Shown here piece after piece: positions 1-9,038 of a stretch of 64,000 nt of DNA. The stretch spans positions 1,674,001-1,738,000 of the forward strand of contig NZ_LUAX01000001.1 of the NCBI RefSeq assembly GCF_001695575.1, given 5' to 3'. Made by a program: the position numbers and the translations under genes. A model generated the notes under the pieces. It saw only the letters and a list, made by a program, of their open reading frames with translations. It did not search any database and was not told the origin of the DNA. This DNA comes from Vibrio europaeus (lineage in GTDB: Bacteria; Pseudomonadota; Gammaproteobacteria; Enterobacterales; Vibrionaceae). Numbering within the stretch: the first letter of the stretch is position 1; each line of letters starts with the position of its first letter.

Positions 1-972
1 CAGTGCGTCTTCATCAAGTTCAGTTAGTGTCGTTGTAACTGGTAGACGACCAATGAACTCAGGAATCAGACCGTACTTAACAAGATCTTCTGGCTCAACT
101 TGAGAGAACAATTCACCGATAGTGCGTGTTTCGTCTTTAGAGCGAATATCTGCGCCAAAGCCGATACCCGTGCCTGTCGCAACACGTTGTTCAATCACTT
201 TATCTAGGCCAGCAAATGCACCACCACAAATAAATAGAATCTTAGAAGTATCTACTTGTAGGAACTCTTGCTGTGGATGCTTACGACCACCTTGTGGCGG
301 TACTGAAGCAACCGTACCTTCAATCAATTTCAGCAACGCTTGCTGAACACCTTCACCTGACACATCACGTGTAATAGATGGGTTCTCAGCTTTACGAGAA
401 ATCTTATCGATTTCATCGATGTATACGATGCCGCGCTCTGCTTTCGCTACGTCGTAGTCACATTTCTGAAGAAGCTTTTGAATGATGTTTTCAACGTCTT
501 CACCCACGTAACCCGCTTCAGTTAGCGTTGTCGCATCAGCCATTGTAAATGGAACGTCTAGGAAACGAGCTAGCGTCTCTGCTAATAGTGTTTTACCACT
601 ACCAGTAGGACCAATGAGTAGAATGTTACTCTTACCAAGCTCAACACCTTCACTGGTGGTGTCCCCATTACGTAAACGCTTATAGTGGTTATAAACGGCT
701 ACTGCTAACACTTTCTTAGCGTAATCTTGGCCAATCACATAGTCGTCAAGGTGTTCACGAATCTCTCTTGGCACTGGTAGTGCTTCAGATTGTTTTTTCG
801 GTAGAACATCTTTGATTTCTTCACGGATGATGTCGTTACATAGATCGACACATTCATCACAAATGTAGACTGACGGACCAGCGATTAACTTGCGAACTTC
901 GTGCTGGCTCTTGCCGCAGAAAGAGCAGTAAAGAAGCTTACTACTACCGCTCTCTTTGCTTTTATCTGTCAT
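1..972 (-). CDS. clpX: ClpX, ATPase subunit of ClpXP protease (3' part cut by window edge)
   Basis: Unfolds tagged or damaged proteins and feeds them to ClpP in the cytoplasm. The visible 324 residues begin [12 protein letters not shown] and carry the N-terminal zinc-binding domain (Cys16, Cys19, Cys38, Cys41), the Walker A motif GPTGSGKT near residue 120, Walker B (VYIDEIDK) and the sensor region; the rest of the AAA+ small domain lies beyond the left edge. It is the last visible gene of a minus-strand tig-clpP-clpX series, 89 bp after clpP, and lon would be expected next, outside the window. Identification is by direct recognition of a highly conserved family. Nothing looks damaged; the gene is partial only because of the window boundary. 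Confidence 0.97.
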   Translation of the reverse strand, partial: MTDKSKESGSSKLLYCSFCGKSQHEVRKLIAGPSVYICDECVDLCNDIIREEIKDVLPKKQSEALPVPREIREHLDDYVIGQDYAKKVLAVAVYNHYKRLRNGDTTSEGVELGKSNILLIGPTGSGKTLLAETLARFLDVPFTMADATTLTEAGYVGEDVENIIQKLLQKCDYDVAKAERGIVYIDEIDKISRKAENPSITRDVSGEGVQQALLKLIEGTVASVPPQGGRKHPQQEFLQVDTSKILFICGGAFAGLDKVIEQRVATGTGIGFGADIRSKDETRTIGELFSQVEPEDLVKYGLIPEFIGRLPVTTTLTELDEDAL

Positions 973-1061
973 TCGCTAACCTCTTATTAGCTTTCACTGT
1001 CTTGCTTTGAGTTTATATCAATTTTGACCAAATTTCGCCTGCATCTTTTGGCGATATGGTA

Positions 1062-1688
1062 TTACTCTTTGTGATGAGTCAAAACTGAGTCAACCAAACC
1101 GTACTCTACCGCTTGATCTGACGACATAAAGTTGTCGCGATCAGTATCACGCTCGATCACTTCTAGAGGCTGACCCGTGTGCTCTGCAAGCAACTTGTTT
1201 AGCTTCTGCTTAATGGTCAGAATTTCTTGCGCATGGATCTGAATATCCGATGCTTGACCTTGGAAGCCACCTAGCGGTTGGTGAATCATCACACGAGAGT
1301 TTGGCAGTACATGACGCTTACCAGGAGCACCACCAGCAAGGAGGAATGCACCCATTGAGCAAGCTTGTCCCATACATACTGTGCTTACGTTTGGTTTGAT
1401 GTACTGCATTGTGTCATAAATAGACATACCTGCAGTCACGCTACCGCCCGGTGAGTTGATGTAGAGGAAGATATCTTTATCAGGATTTTCTGACTCTAGG
1501 AATAGCAGCTGAGCAACAACTAGGTTAGCCATTTGGTCTTCTACTTGGCCTGTCAGAAAGATGATACGTTCCTTAAGCAAACGAGAGTAAATATCGTAAG
1601 AACGCTCACCTCGGGAAGTCTGTTCAACCACCATTGGTACTAGCGCGTTTAGGATTGGCGACATTGCATTTTTTTCTTGGTAGCTCAT
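1062..1688 (-). CDS. clpP: ClpP, proteolytic subunit of Clp protease
   Basis: Serine peptidase forming the tetradecameric chamber that degrades proteins delivered by ClpX or ClpA. The 208-residue protein has the usual length with a short propeptide. The catalytic triad is visible at Ser111 (GQACSMGAF), His136 (MIHQPLGG) and Asp185 (ERDTDRDNF), at the same numbering as the E. coli precursor. It lies between tig and clpX on the minus strand, with a 105-bp gap to tig that holds a hairpin and a plausible sigma-70 promoter, so clpPX may be made both with tig and alone. No abnormal feature is seen. Confidence 0.97.
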   Translation of the reverse strand: MSYQEKNAMSPILNALVPMVVEQTSRGERSYDIYSRLLKERIIFLTGQVEDQMANLVVAQLLFLESENPDKDIFLYINSPGGSVTAGMSIYDTMQYIKPNVSTVCMGQACSMGAFLLAGGAPGKRHVLPNSRVMIHQPLGGFQGQASDIQIHAQEILTIKQKLNKLLAEHTGQPLEVIERDTDRDNFMSSDQAVEYGLVDSVLTHHKE

Positions 1689-1709
1689 ATTCTTATGTCC
1701 CTAAAATAA

Positions 1710-1741
1710 ATGGCCCGGATGATACTTATCATACGGACCAT
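1710..1741. repeat. Hairpin between tig and clpP
   Basis: Near-perfect inverted repeat: ATGG-CCG-ATGATA pairs with TATCAT-CGG-CCAT across a 2-nt loop, with two single mismatches. On the minus strand it is followed by TTTATTTT, so it could partly terminate tig transcripts or protect the processed tig mRNA end. It falls downstream of the predicted clpP promoter -10 element. Confidence 0.5.
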
Positions 1742-1770
1742 TGTTAGCAGAATAGTTAACGCTAAGTCAA
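1741..1770 (-). promoter_or_regulatory. Possible sigma-70 promoter for clpPX
   Basis: Read on the minus strand: a -35-like TTGACT (1770-1765), an 18-nt spacer and a -10-like TAACAA (1746-1741), about 50 nt before the clpP start. It is a motif match only. It fits the known independent expression of clpPX in enterobacteria. Confidence 0.35.
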
Positions 1771-1793
1771 CCTTGTAAGCACTTTATTGCTTA

Positions 1794-3098
1794 TTACGCT
1801 GCTGGCTGCTGGTTCATTAGCTCGTTGAAGCTAACTTCTGTTTCAGAAACCTGAGCTTTAGCGATGATTGCATCAATAGCTTGCTCTTCTAGAGCAACGT
1901 TACGCATGTTGTTCATCATCTGCTCGTTTTGCTCGTAGTAAGCAACAACTTCTGTTGGATCTTCGTATGCAGTAGCCATTTCTTCGATAAGTGCTTTCAC
2001 TTTCTCATCGTCAGCTTTTAGCTCTTCAGACTTGATTACTTCACCTAGTAGAAGACCTACTACTACGCGACGCTTAGCTTGCTCTTCGAAAAGCTCACGT
2101 GGAAGCTGCTCAGCTGCTTCTGGGTTGCCACCGAAACGTTGTGCAGCTTGCTGACGTAGAGTACCGATTTCTTGATCGATTAGTGCAGCAGGTACGTCGA
2201 TTTCGTTTTCTTTAACTAGACCGTCAAGCGCTTGCTCTTTGATACGGTTCTTAACAGCTTGCTTAAGCTCACGCTCCATGTTCTTACGAACTTCAGCTTT
2301 AAGAGCGTCAACGCCACCTTCAGCAACACCGAACTTAGAAACGAACTCGTCGTTTAGTTCTGGAAGCTCACGCGCTTCAACTTTGTTTACTTTGATAGAG
2401 AATTTCGCAGCTTTACCTTTTAGGTTCTCTGCGTGGTAATCTTCTGGGAACGTTACGTCGATTTCGAATTCCATACCAGCAGTCTTGCCTGCGATACCGT
2501 CTTCAAAACCAGGGATCATACGGCCTGCGCCCATTTCTAGAGGGAAGTTCTCAGCTTTACCGCCTTCGAACTCTTCGCCGTCGATAGAACCAACGAAATC
2601 GATAGTAGCGCGCTTGCCTTCTTCAGCAGCTTCTTCTACTTCAACCCAACCAGCTTGTTGCTTACGTAGAGTTTCGATCATTTCTTCAACGTCAGCGTCT
2701 TGAACTTCAGTTGTTGGTTTTTCAACAGTGATGTTCTCTAGGCCTTTTAGCTCAACTTCTGGGTAAACTTCAAAAGTTGCGTTGAATACTAGGTCTTCAC
2801 CTTCTTTAGTCTCAACTGGAGCGAAAGTTGGTGCGCCTGCTGGGTTGATTTTCTCTTTAACGATCGCTTCGATGAAGTGACGTTGCATTACTTCACCCAT
2901 TACGTCTTGACGTACTGCTTTGCCGTACATCTTCGCAACCATTTTTAGAGGCACTTTGCCTTTACGGAAACCATCGAAACGACGGTTTTTTGCGATGTTG
3001 CGTAGTTCTGCAGTAACAGCATCTTCGATGTTTGCAGCAGGAACAGTAATGTTTAGACGGCGCTCTAGGCCCTCTAGCGTTTCAACAGTAGCTTGCAT
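1794..3098 (-). CDS. tig: Trigger factor, ribosome-associated chaperone and prolyl isomerase
   Basis: Binds the ribosomal exit tunnel and shields nascent chains. The 434-residue protein is of normal length. The N-terminal domain has the ribosome-binding signature GFRKGKVP (residues 43-50), followed by an FKBP-type peptidyl-prolyl isomerase domain (about residues 160-245, beginning near [20 protein letters not shown]) and a long helical C-terminal chaperone domain. The start ATG at 3098 lies just after a TGAGGTTAAT sequence that can serve as ribosome-binding site. It is the first gene of the tig-clpP-clpX series. A heat-shock-type promoter lies about 340 bp upstream, so the mRNA may carry a long leader. 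Confidence 0.97.
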   Translation of the reverse strand: MQATVETLEGLERRLNITVPAANIEDAVTAELRNIAKNRRFDGFRKGKVPLKMVAKMYGKAVRQDVMGEVMQRHFIEAIVKEKINPAGAPTFAPVETKEGEDLVFNATFEVYPEVELKGLENITVEKPTTEVQDADVEEMIETLRKQQAGWVEVEEAAEEGKRATIDFVGSIDGEEFEGGKAENFPLEMGAGRMIPGFEDGIAGKTAGMEFEIDVTFPEDYHAENLKGKAAKFSIKVNKVEARELPELNDEFVSKFGVAEGGVDALKAEVRKNMERELKQAVKNRIKEQALDGLVKENEIDVPAALIDQEIGTLRQQAAQRFGGNPEAAEQLPRELFEEQAKRRVVVGLLLGEVIKSEELKADDEKVKALIEEMATAYEDPTEVVAYYEQNEQMMNNMRNVALEEQAIDAIIAKAQVSETEVSFNELMNQQPAA

Positions 3099-3442
3099 TA
3101 TTCATTAACCTCAAAACTGGCTCAGATAACTGAGCGTATGTGCCCTATTCAATAGGAAAAGGACCCATCCTTGTTTGTACTCTATGAGTACTCTTGTAAA
3201 TCGAGTATCGATAATCGAGCAATTCAATTATCGGACTAATTAGCGATATCCTTTCGAGCTAGTTGTTTAGAATCTAGTCCGGTAAAGGTATCTCCGATTA
3301 GCCTCAGGATAAAAATTTAGACGCAGCATTCTACCGAGCAGATCGGTAGCTGTCGAGCCGATCCCCACGATCACTGCGGGATTACCCTAAAAACTCACTT
3401 AACTGCTAAAAAAAACATCAATAAAGCAGCCTTTGTTTCCAG
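3099..3442 (-). other. Long, structured putative 5' leader of tig
   Basis: No credible gene is seen in this stretch. Reading away from tig it contains several short inverted repeats: GCTCAG/CTGAGC near 3124-3139, GTACTC/GAGTAC near 3178-3192, and CTACCGA/TCGGTAG near 3331-3349. These could fold in a leader transcribed from the sigma-32-like promoter at 3443-3470. I do not recognise a known riboswitch. Whether the region is transcribed is inference. Confidence 0.35.
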
Positions 3443-3470
3443 AAATGGGGACATTAATGCCTTTTTCAAG
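3443..3470 (-). promoter_or_regulatory. Heat-shock (sigma-32, RpoH) type promoter for tig-clpPX
   Basis: On the minus strand CTTGAA (3470-3465) is followed after 14 nt by CCCCATTT (3450-3443). This matches the RpoH consensus CTTGAA-N13..17-CCCCAT-T essentially perfectly. The start would be near 3435, giving tig a leader of roughly 340 nt. No closer strong promoter for tig was seen. Confidence 0.65.
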
Positions 3471-3612
3471 AGAAACTAATGTTTTTTTTCATTTAAAGAT
3501 CAAAACAAGATCTAAGTCCGGTTTTATCCCTCAGTTTGTTCTCCAGAGTACACACATTTGTAACAAAAACCTTTACGCTATGGATGTTTAAGGAAGTTTC
3601 ACAGGAAAAGTG

Positions 3613-5391
3613 ATGTTAACGTTCAGGCGCAGCAAGTTTTATCTGCTCATACTCTACCTGTTCACCGTTCTTGTCGGTTCGAGCTGGATATGGAATTCAA
3701 GCGAAAGCCGCCAATTTTCAATACACAAAGAGCAGCTTGAACGTTTTGCAGAATTTATTTCGAGCAAGCTCGATAAGTACGCTCACCTTCCGCAGCTGAT
3801 TGCCAAAGATAAAGAGCTAATTGCAGCGCTGCAACACCCACACAATAGCGCTCAAATAGAGCTTACCAATCGCTACCTTGAGCAAGTAAACGAAATCATT
3901 CAGTCGACAGACGCGTACTTGTTAGACGAGTTCGGTAATACCATAGCTTCTAGCAACTGGAATCTTGAGCGTTCGTTTCTTGGCCGTAACTATGCTTGGC
4001 GCCCCTATTTTTCCAATGCAATTCAAGGTAAACCTAGTCAGTATTTCGCCTTAGGTTCAAGTTCGAAGCAGAGAGGATATTACTTTTCTTACCCGGTCAC
4101 TTATGCGGCGGAGATCATTGGCGTAATCGTTATCAAAATGGATCTCACCGCTATCGAAGCGAACTGGCAAAACAGAACCAACACCTTTGTCGCCACCGAC
4201 AGCTACAACGTAATTTTCATGTCGAGCAATGATGATTGGCTATTTAAAAGCCTGACGACATTATCAGAGGCGCAGCGACAAACCATTCTTAACAGTCGCC
4301 AGTATTTAGATTCACCCATACGCTCTTTTGGCCTAGATGGCGAGTTGAACCTACCCCATACCGAGCTTAGCAACCCGCTCGCTTCTGGTTTCGAGAACTC
4401 ATACTTAGTTTCATCACGCCCACTCACCAAGCACGATCTGACATTGCGTGTACTCACTCCAAAAGCGACCTTACTTTGGTCAACACTGAGTTTCTCTTTG
4501 GTTGTGACCCTGTTGTTTGTCATCGCTTATCTTTCACTACAGCTCACTTATCAACGCCAGCTTAAGAAACGCCAGTTCGAGCAGTTGCAATCAGAAGCAA
4601 AGCAAAAGTTGGAGTTCTTGGTGATGGAGAGGACTTCAGAGCTGCAAGCCGAGATACATGAGCGCAGCAAAACTGAGTACGCATTGCGCCAGACTCAAGA
4701 TGAACTGATTCAAGCCGCTAAACTTGCCGTACTTGGCCAAATGTCGGCCAGTATTAGCCATGAGCTAAACAATCCACTCGCGGCAATTCGTAGCTTTGCT
4801 GACAATGGCCGGCGCTTTCTTGAGAGAGATAAGTATGACCGCGTTGATGATAACTTGTCGCGCATCTCCGCTTTGACTGACCGCATGGCTAAAATCAGCA
4901 ATCAGCTACGTTCATTTGCACGTAAAAGTGACAGTAACGAGGTCAGCCAGCTCGATGTTGTGCCGCTGATCATCGCCGCTAAAGAGTTACTGGCACCACA
5001 ATTTAAATCTAAACAAGTTGCGCTTGAGATTCAGCTCGAACAACCTTTGCCTGAAGTGGAGCTGAACCCCATTCAATTCGAGCAAGTGCTTATCAATCTG
5101 ATGACCAATGCGATGCAAGCCGTCGAAGACCAAACACAGCGTCAGGTCGCCATTTCTACCTCAGTAGACGGCAAAGAGCTGTCCATATTTGTCGATGACA
5201 ATGGTCCGGGAATTGACAGTAACAAGCAGCAGTCACTGTTCGAGCCTTTCTATACCACCAAGAAAAACGGATTGGGCCTTGGACTGTCGATTTCGCAGCA
5301 GATCACCCAAGCTATGGGTGGCACACTTCAGGTTTCGACGTCCCCAATGGGCGGGGCGCGATTCGCTATCTCTCTGCCAATTAAGGAATAA
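3613..5391 (+). CDS. dctB: DctB-type sensor histidine kinase for C4-dicarboxylates
   Basis: Membrane kinase that senses C4-dicarboxylates (succinate, fumarate, malate) in the periplasm and phosphorylates DctD. The 592-residue protein has TM1 at about residues 9-27, a roughly 260-residue periplasmic dCache-like sensor, TM2 at about 289-310, a coiled-coil linker, a dimerisation domain with His383 (SISHELNNPL) and a CA ATPase domain (NLMTNAMQA N-box, VDDNGPGI G1 box, GLGLGLSI G2 box). An in-frame GTG lies 3 nt upstream, but the AGGAA at 3603 is better spaced from the ATG at 3613. The next gene, 6-12 nt downstream, is its response regulator, and the target dctPQM transporter lies convergently. 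Confidence 0.9.
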   Translation: MLTFRRSKFYLLILYLFTVLVGSSWIWNSSESRQFSIHKEQLERFAEFISSKLDKYAHLPQLIAKDKELIAALQHPHNSAQIELTNRYLEQVNEIIQSTDAYLLDEFGNTIASSNWNLERSFLGRNYAWRPYFSNAIQGKPSQYFALGSSSKQRGYYFSYPVTYAAEIIGVIVIKMDLTAIEANWQNRTNTFVATDSYNVIFMSSNDDWLFKSLTTLSEAQRQTILNSRQYLDSPIRSFGLDGELNLPHTELSNPLASGFENSYLVSSRPLTKHDLTLRVLTPKATLLWSTLSFSLVVTLLFVIAYLSLQLTYQRQLKKRQFEQLQSEAKQKLEFLVMERTSELQAEIHERSKTEYALRQTQDELIQAAKLAVLGQMSASISHELNNPLAAIRSFADNGRRFLERDKYDRVDDNLSRISALTDRMAKISNQLRSFARKSDSNEVSQLDVVPLIIAAKELLAPQFKSKQVALEIQLEQPLPEVELNPIQFEQVLINLMTNAMQAVEDQTQRQVAISTSVDGKELSIFVDDNGPGIDSNKQQSLFEPFYTTKKNGLGLGLSISQQITQAMGGTLQVSTSPMGGARFAISLPIKE

Positions 5392-5403
5392 CGAGGAATG
5401 CAG

Positions 5404-6750
5404 ATGTACGATGTAATCTTCATTGATGACGAAAGTGATATTCGCCTTGCGATAGAGCAGAGTTTTGAACTAGAAGAAATTCCAGCGCGCTTTTTTGCAA
5501 GTGCCGAAGAAGCGCTGCTCGCGATTAAACAAGATGGTTTACCAAAAGTCGTGATCACGGATATCTGTTTACCCGGACTTTCGGGCGAAAATATTCTGTC
5601 TAGTATTTTGCACCAAGACCCTAATATTCCGGTGATACTCATCACTGGACACGGCGATATTTCAATGGCGGTGAACGCGCTGAGAAACGGAGCCTATGAC
5701 TTTATCGAGAAGCCATTTCCAATCGATCGCCTGATTGATACAACGCGCCGAGCATTGGAGAAACGTGACTTAACGATAGAGAACCAAGAGCTCAAACGTA
5801 GCCTGAAAGCGAGTCAAACCCTTGGTCCTAGGATTATTGGTGATACGCCCTCGATTCAAGCGCTGCGCGATACCATAGTTCACATCTCTGACACCAATGC
5901 AGACATCCTACTATTCGGAGAAACGGGAACCGGTAAAGAACTTTTCGCTCGTTCTATTCATGAGCAAAGCCCACGTAGAGATAACAACTTCGTCGCCATC
6001 AACTGTGGTGCGGTGCCTGAAAATCTAATTGAGAGCGAACTCTACGGTCACGAAAAAGGCGCCTTTACAGGAGCTGATGTTAAACGCGTCGGTAAATTTG
6101 AGCATGCTCAAGGAGGAACACTGTTCTTAGACGAAATAGAGTCTATGCCTCTTCAAGCGCAAATTCGTTTATTACGCGTATTGCAAGAGCGCGTTATTGA
6201 GAGAGTCGGTTCCAATGAGCTTATCCCGATTGATATTCGCGTCATCGCTGCCACTAAGGTCGATTTAAAGCAAGCCGCCGAACAAGGGACATTTCGTGAA
6301 GATCTCTACTACCGACTCAATGTTGTCACCCTTGATTTACCACCCTTGCGACAACGTAAAGAGGATATCCCTACTCTATTTCACCACTTTTTACTGGTTG
6401 CTGCTTCGCGCTACGGTAAGTCAGCACCAGCGATTGAATCACAGCAAATTCATCAACTCATGAGCCATGACTGGCCGGGCAACGTACGTGAGCTAAGGAA
6501 CGCAGCCGAGCGGTTTGTGCTGCTTGGTAGACTGTCTCAGTTTGGTTCTGATAGCGCTGAGAATACCAACCGAGAGTTAGGCTTAGCCCAACAAGTTGCC
6601 GAATTTGAGAAAAGCCTGATTGAACAAGCACTCAACCAAAATGAAGGCAGTATTAAGAAGACGATGGATCATTTGCAACTTGCCCGCAAAACTCTTTACG
6701 ACAAAATGCAAAAATATGGCTTAGATAAGAGCAACTATAAAGGTGATTAG
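5404..6750 (+). CDS. dctD: DctD-type sigma-54-dependent response regulator
   Basis: Transcriptional activator of the dicarboxylate transporter genes. An N-terminal receiver has its phospho-acceptor Asp at residue 53 of this start (VVITDICLPG). A sigma-54 AAA+ domain follows, with Walker A (GETGTGKE), the sigma-54 contact loop GAFTGA and an arginine-rich second region, then a C-terminal Fis-type helix-turn-helix (EGSIKKTMDHLQLARKTLYD). An upstream ATG at 5398 is in frame but sits only 1 nt from the GAGGA ribosome-binding site; the ATG at 5404 has 6-nt spacing and is preferred. It is co-transcribed with dctB. The intact GAFTGA motif agrees with the sigma-54 promoter found before dctP. Confidence 0.9.
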   Translation: MYDVIFIDDESDIRLAIEQSFELEEIPARFFASAEEALLAIKQDGLPKVVITDICLPGLSGENILSSILHQDPNIPVILITGHGDISMAVNALRNGAYDFIEKPFPIDRLIDTTRRALEKRDLTIENQELKRSLKASQTLGPRIIGDTPSIQALRDTIVHISDTNADILLFGETGTGKELFARSIHEQSPRRDNNFVAINCGAVPENLIESELYGHEKGAFTGADVKRVGKFEHAQGGTLFLDEIESMPLQAQIRLLRVLQERVIERVGSNELIPIDIRVIAATKVDLKQAAEQGTFREDLYYRLNVVTLDLPPLRQRKEDIPTLFHHFLLVAASRYGKSAPAIESQQIHQLMSHDWPGNVRELRNAAERFVLLGRLSQFGSDSAENTNRELGLAQQVAEFEKSLIEQALNQNEGSIKKTMDHLQLARKTLYDKMQKYGLDKSNYKGD

Positions 6751-6868
6751 GGTCTGTTCACCTTTAGTTCATCTTTAACTGCCTATATTGGACTCATCAA
6801 ACGGAAGTGATGAATGGAGTTACTATCTTGTTAACTCCACTGTCCATAAATAGAAATGTCCTAAAAGC

Positions 6869-6903
6869 AAAAGCCCCAGATAACTGCTTATCTGGGGCTT
6901 TTT
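6869..6903. terminator. Bidirectional terminator between dctD and dctM
   Basis: Stem AAAGCCCCAGATAA / TTATCTGGGGCTTT with a 4-nt loop, flanked by A-rich sequence on the left and T-rich on the right, so it can end both the plus-strand dctBD and the minus-strand dctPQM transcripts. The stretch 6751-6868 before it holds no gene. Confidence 0.85.
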
Positions 6904-6923
6904 ATGTTGAATACGTTATTCGG

Positions 6924-8285
6924 TTACTTGGTTATGATCTCTGGTCCCATCAGCGTGGTCGGAAGCCATGTCGAAACCCAAGGCACGTATGTCACGATAA
7001 TGAGGAAGAGGAACATCACTGCGACCCAAGGCAGTGCTGCTTTCACCACTTGCATCATCGACATCTTAGCTACCCCAGCTGTCACAAACAGGTTGAGTCC
7101 GACCGGAGGCGTAATCATACCTATCTCCATGTTCACCACCATCATGATACCTAGGTGGATTGGGTCGATACCGAGCGCGATAGCGATTGGGAACACCAAC
7201 GGTGCAACGATAATCAGCAGACCAGATGGCTCCATAAACTGACCACCAATCAGCAGCAAGACGTTAACCACGATCAAGAAAGTAATCGGGCCAAGACCTG
7301 CTGACAACATAGACTCGGTGATCATTTGCGGAATACGTTCTTCCGTTAGTACATGCTTTAGAATCAGGGCGTTAGCAATGATAAACAGCAGCATAATGGT
7401 CAGCTTACCTGCTTCATACAAGGTATGCTTGGTGTCTTTATGGACAAACGCTTGGAAGATTTTCACTAAGGCAGGTTTGGAGTTTTTCTTATCGGCAAAG
7501 GGCCCCATATCTTTGTAGATAAAGTTGGCGATAAGGAAAGAGTACACGGCTGCTACTGCTGCCGCTTCGGTTGGTGTAAAGATACCGCCATAGATACCAC
7601 CGAGGATGATAACCACCAGCAATAGACCCCAGCTCGCATCTTTTGCCGCTGCAAACATTTCTCCCCAACCAACGAATGGCTGCTTAGGTAGATTCTTCAC
7701 CCGCGCTGCAATGTAAATGGCAATCATCAACATCACACCAGCAAGAAGACCAGGAATAACACCACCAAGGAACATACGCCCTACAGACACATCCGTCGCA
7801 GCTGCGTAGACAACCATTACGATTGAAGGCGGGATCAAGATACCCAATGTACCTGCGTTACAGATAACCCCAGCCGCAAAATCCTTTGAATAGCCGTTTT
7901 TGATCATACCAGCAATAACGATACTACCGATGGCCACTACCGTTGCAGGTGATGAACCAGACAGCGCGGCGAACATCATACACGCCACAACCGAAGCCAT
8001 GGCTAAACCGCCGCGGAACCACCCTACCATCGCGATAGCGAAACGAATAATACGTTTTGCTACTCCACCGGTAGACATAAAGCTTGAAGCGAGAATGAAG
8101 AATGGGATTGCCAATAAGGTGTAGTGCCCAGCAAAGGCATTAAATAGAGTTTGAGCGACAGAGGCTAACGACGCGTCTGAATGCATCATCAAAAAGACAA
8201 TACTTGATAAGCCCAGTGAAATTGCGATTGGCACGCCAACAAGCATAAAACCAATCACCATGACGAATAAGAATAGGATTTCCAT
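6924..8285 (-). CDS. dctM: TRAP dicarboxylate transporter, large permease DctM
   Basis: Inner-membrane 12-helix subunit of the tripartite ATP-independent periplasmic transporter; it couples sodium entry to uptake of the dicarboxylate delivered by DctP. The 453-residue protein opens with the typical MEILFLFVMVIGFMLVGVPI segment, is hydrophobic throughout and contains family stretches such as SGSSPATVVAIGSI and ILIPPSIVMVVYA. It follows dctQ after 3 bp and ends in a shared terminator. An insertion of about 35 polar residues (around residues 256-290, DKKNSKPALVKIF...HKDTKH) makes it slightly longer than the 425-430 residues common for DctM. Confidence 0.93.
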   Translation of the reverse strand: MEILFLFVMVIGFMLVGVPIAISLGLSSIVFLMMHSDASLASVAQTLFNAFAGHYTLLAIPFFILASSFMSTGGVAKRIIRFAIAMVGWFRGGLAMASVVACMMFAALSGSSPATVVAIGSIVIAGMIKNGYSKDFAAGVICNAGTLGILIPPSIVMVVYAAATDVSVGRMFLGGVIPGLLAGVMLMIAIYIAARVKNLPKQPFVGWGEMFAAAKDASWGLLLVVIILGGIYGGIFTPTEAAAVAAVYSFLIANFIYKDMGPFADKKNSKPALVKIFQAFVHKDTKHTLYEAGKLTIMLLFIIANALILKHVLTEERIPQMITESMLSAGLGPITFLIVVNVLLLIGGQFMEPSGLLIIVAPLVFPIAIALGIDPIHLGIMMVVNMEIGMITPPVGLNLFVTAGVAKMSMMQVVKAALPWVAVMFLFLIIVTYVPWVSTWLPTTLMGPEIITK

Positions 8286-8288
8286 GGT

Positions 8289-8960
8289 TTAGCTTTCCTT
8301 GTTCTGGTTATTGTTGTTCTTCGGCTCCATCGCTTCACCAGCATCCTTGAGCTCTTCTTTTAGCGCTTCTAACTCTTCTTCCGCTTCGTGGCCTGCAATT
8401 AAGCGGTCCAACTTACCTGAGATGATTTGCAGCGTAATTTGAGCAAAACGGAATGTGAGTAGCGCCATGCCAATCGGCAGCGCCATATAAGGAATAAAAC
8501 GAGGCATTTTTTCGTAGCGCTCGCCTTCATTAAGCCAATCAGCAAGGAATTGCAGCATTTCTGGCATTGGAATATCGTCTGTTTCGTACCAAGCACGCTC
8601 GGTTGCAAACGGATACCAGTAGTTCCAAGAACCAATCAACAGCAGAATAGAGAAAGCCAAACAACATGCTGCAGCAATCAAGGCATAGATTTTACGTAGT
8701 TGCTCTGGAGCGAGGTTAATCACCACATCGACACCGATGTGAAAATGCTTTTTAACGCCGTACGAAGCGCCGACAAGAACCATCCAAGCAAACATGAACA
8801 CGGTAAGTTCCAGTGCCCATAAAATGTTGTCGTTAAAGACATATCTAAATACAACGTTGGCGAACGTGAGCAAGGTCATTGCTCCTAAAAAGAACGCAAT
8901 CAATGTCTCTTCAATTGCGTCTGTCACCTTCCCAATTCTGGCAAAAATTGACTGTTCCAT
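8289..8960 (-). CDS. dctQ: TRAP dicarboxylate transporter, small permease DctQ
   Basis: Four-helix membrane subunit that pairs with DctM. Hydrophobic segments lie near residues 17-38, 48-66, 90-108 and 155-175, with the family pattern FRYVFNDNILWALELTVFMF. It has 223 residues; the C-terminal 40 are very acidic and end in an Asn-rich tail, longer than in many DctQ proteins, probably cytoplasmic. Translationally coupled to dctM (3-bp gap) and 78 bp after dctP, with an intervening hairpin. Confidence 0.92.
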   Translation of the reverse strand: MEQSIFARIGKVTDAIEETLIAFFLGAMTLLTFANVVFRYVFNDNILWALELTVFMFAWMVLVGASYGVKKHFHIGVDVVINLAPEQLRKIYALIAAACCLAFSILLLIGSWNYWYPFATERAWYETDDIPMPEMLQFLADWLNEGERYEKMPRFIPYMALPIGMALLTFRFAQITLQIISGKLDRLIAGHEAEEELEALKEELKDAGEAMEPKNNNNQNKES

Positions 8961-8991
8961 AAGTTACTTCACTATATCGCAGGTAAAGAAA

Positions 8992-9015
8992 GGCCCTCCT
9001 CCCGACAAGAGGGCC
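8992..9015 (-). repeat. Intercistronic hairpin between dctP and dctQ
   Basis: GGCCCTC pairs with GAGGGCC around a 10-nt loop; on the transcribed minus strand it is followed by TTTCTTT. Such hairpins after the binding-protein gene commonly reduce read-through into the membrane subunits or stabilise the upstream message, giving excess DctP over DctQM. Confidence 0.6.
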
Positions 9016-9038
9016 AATGTTTTTCTAGGTTTTAGTTA

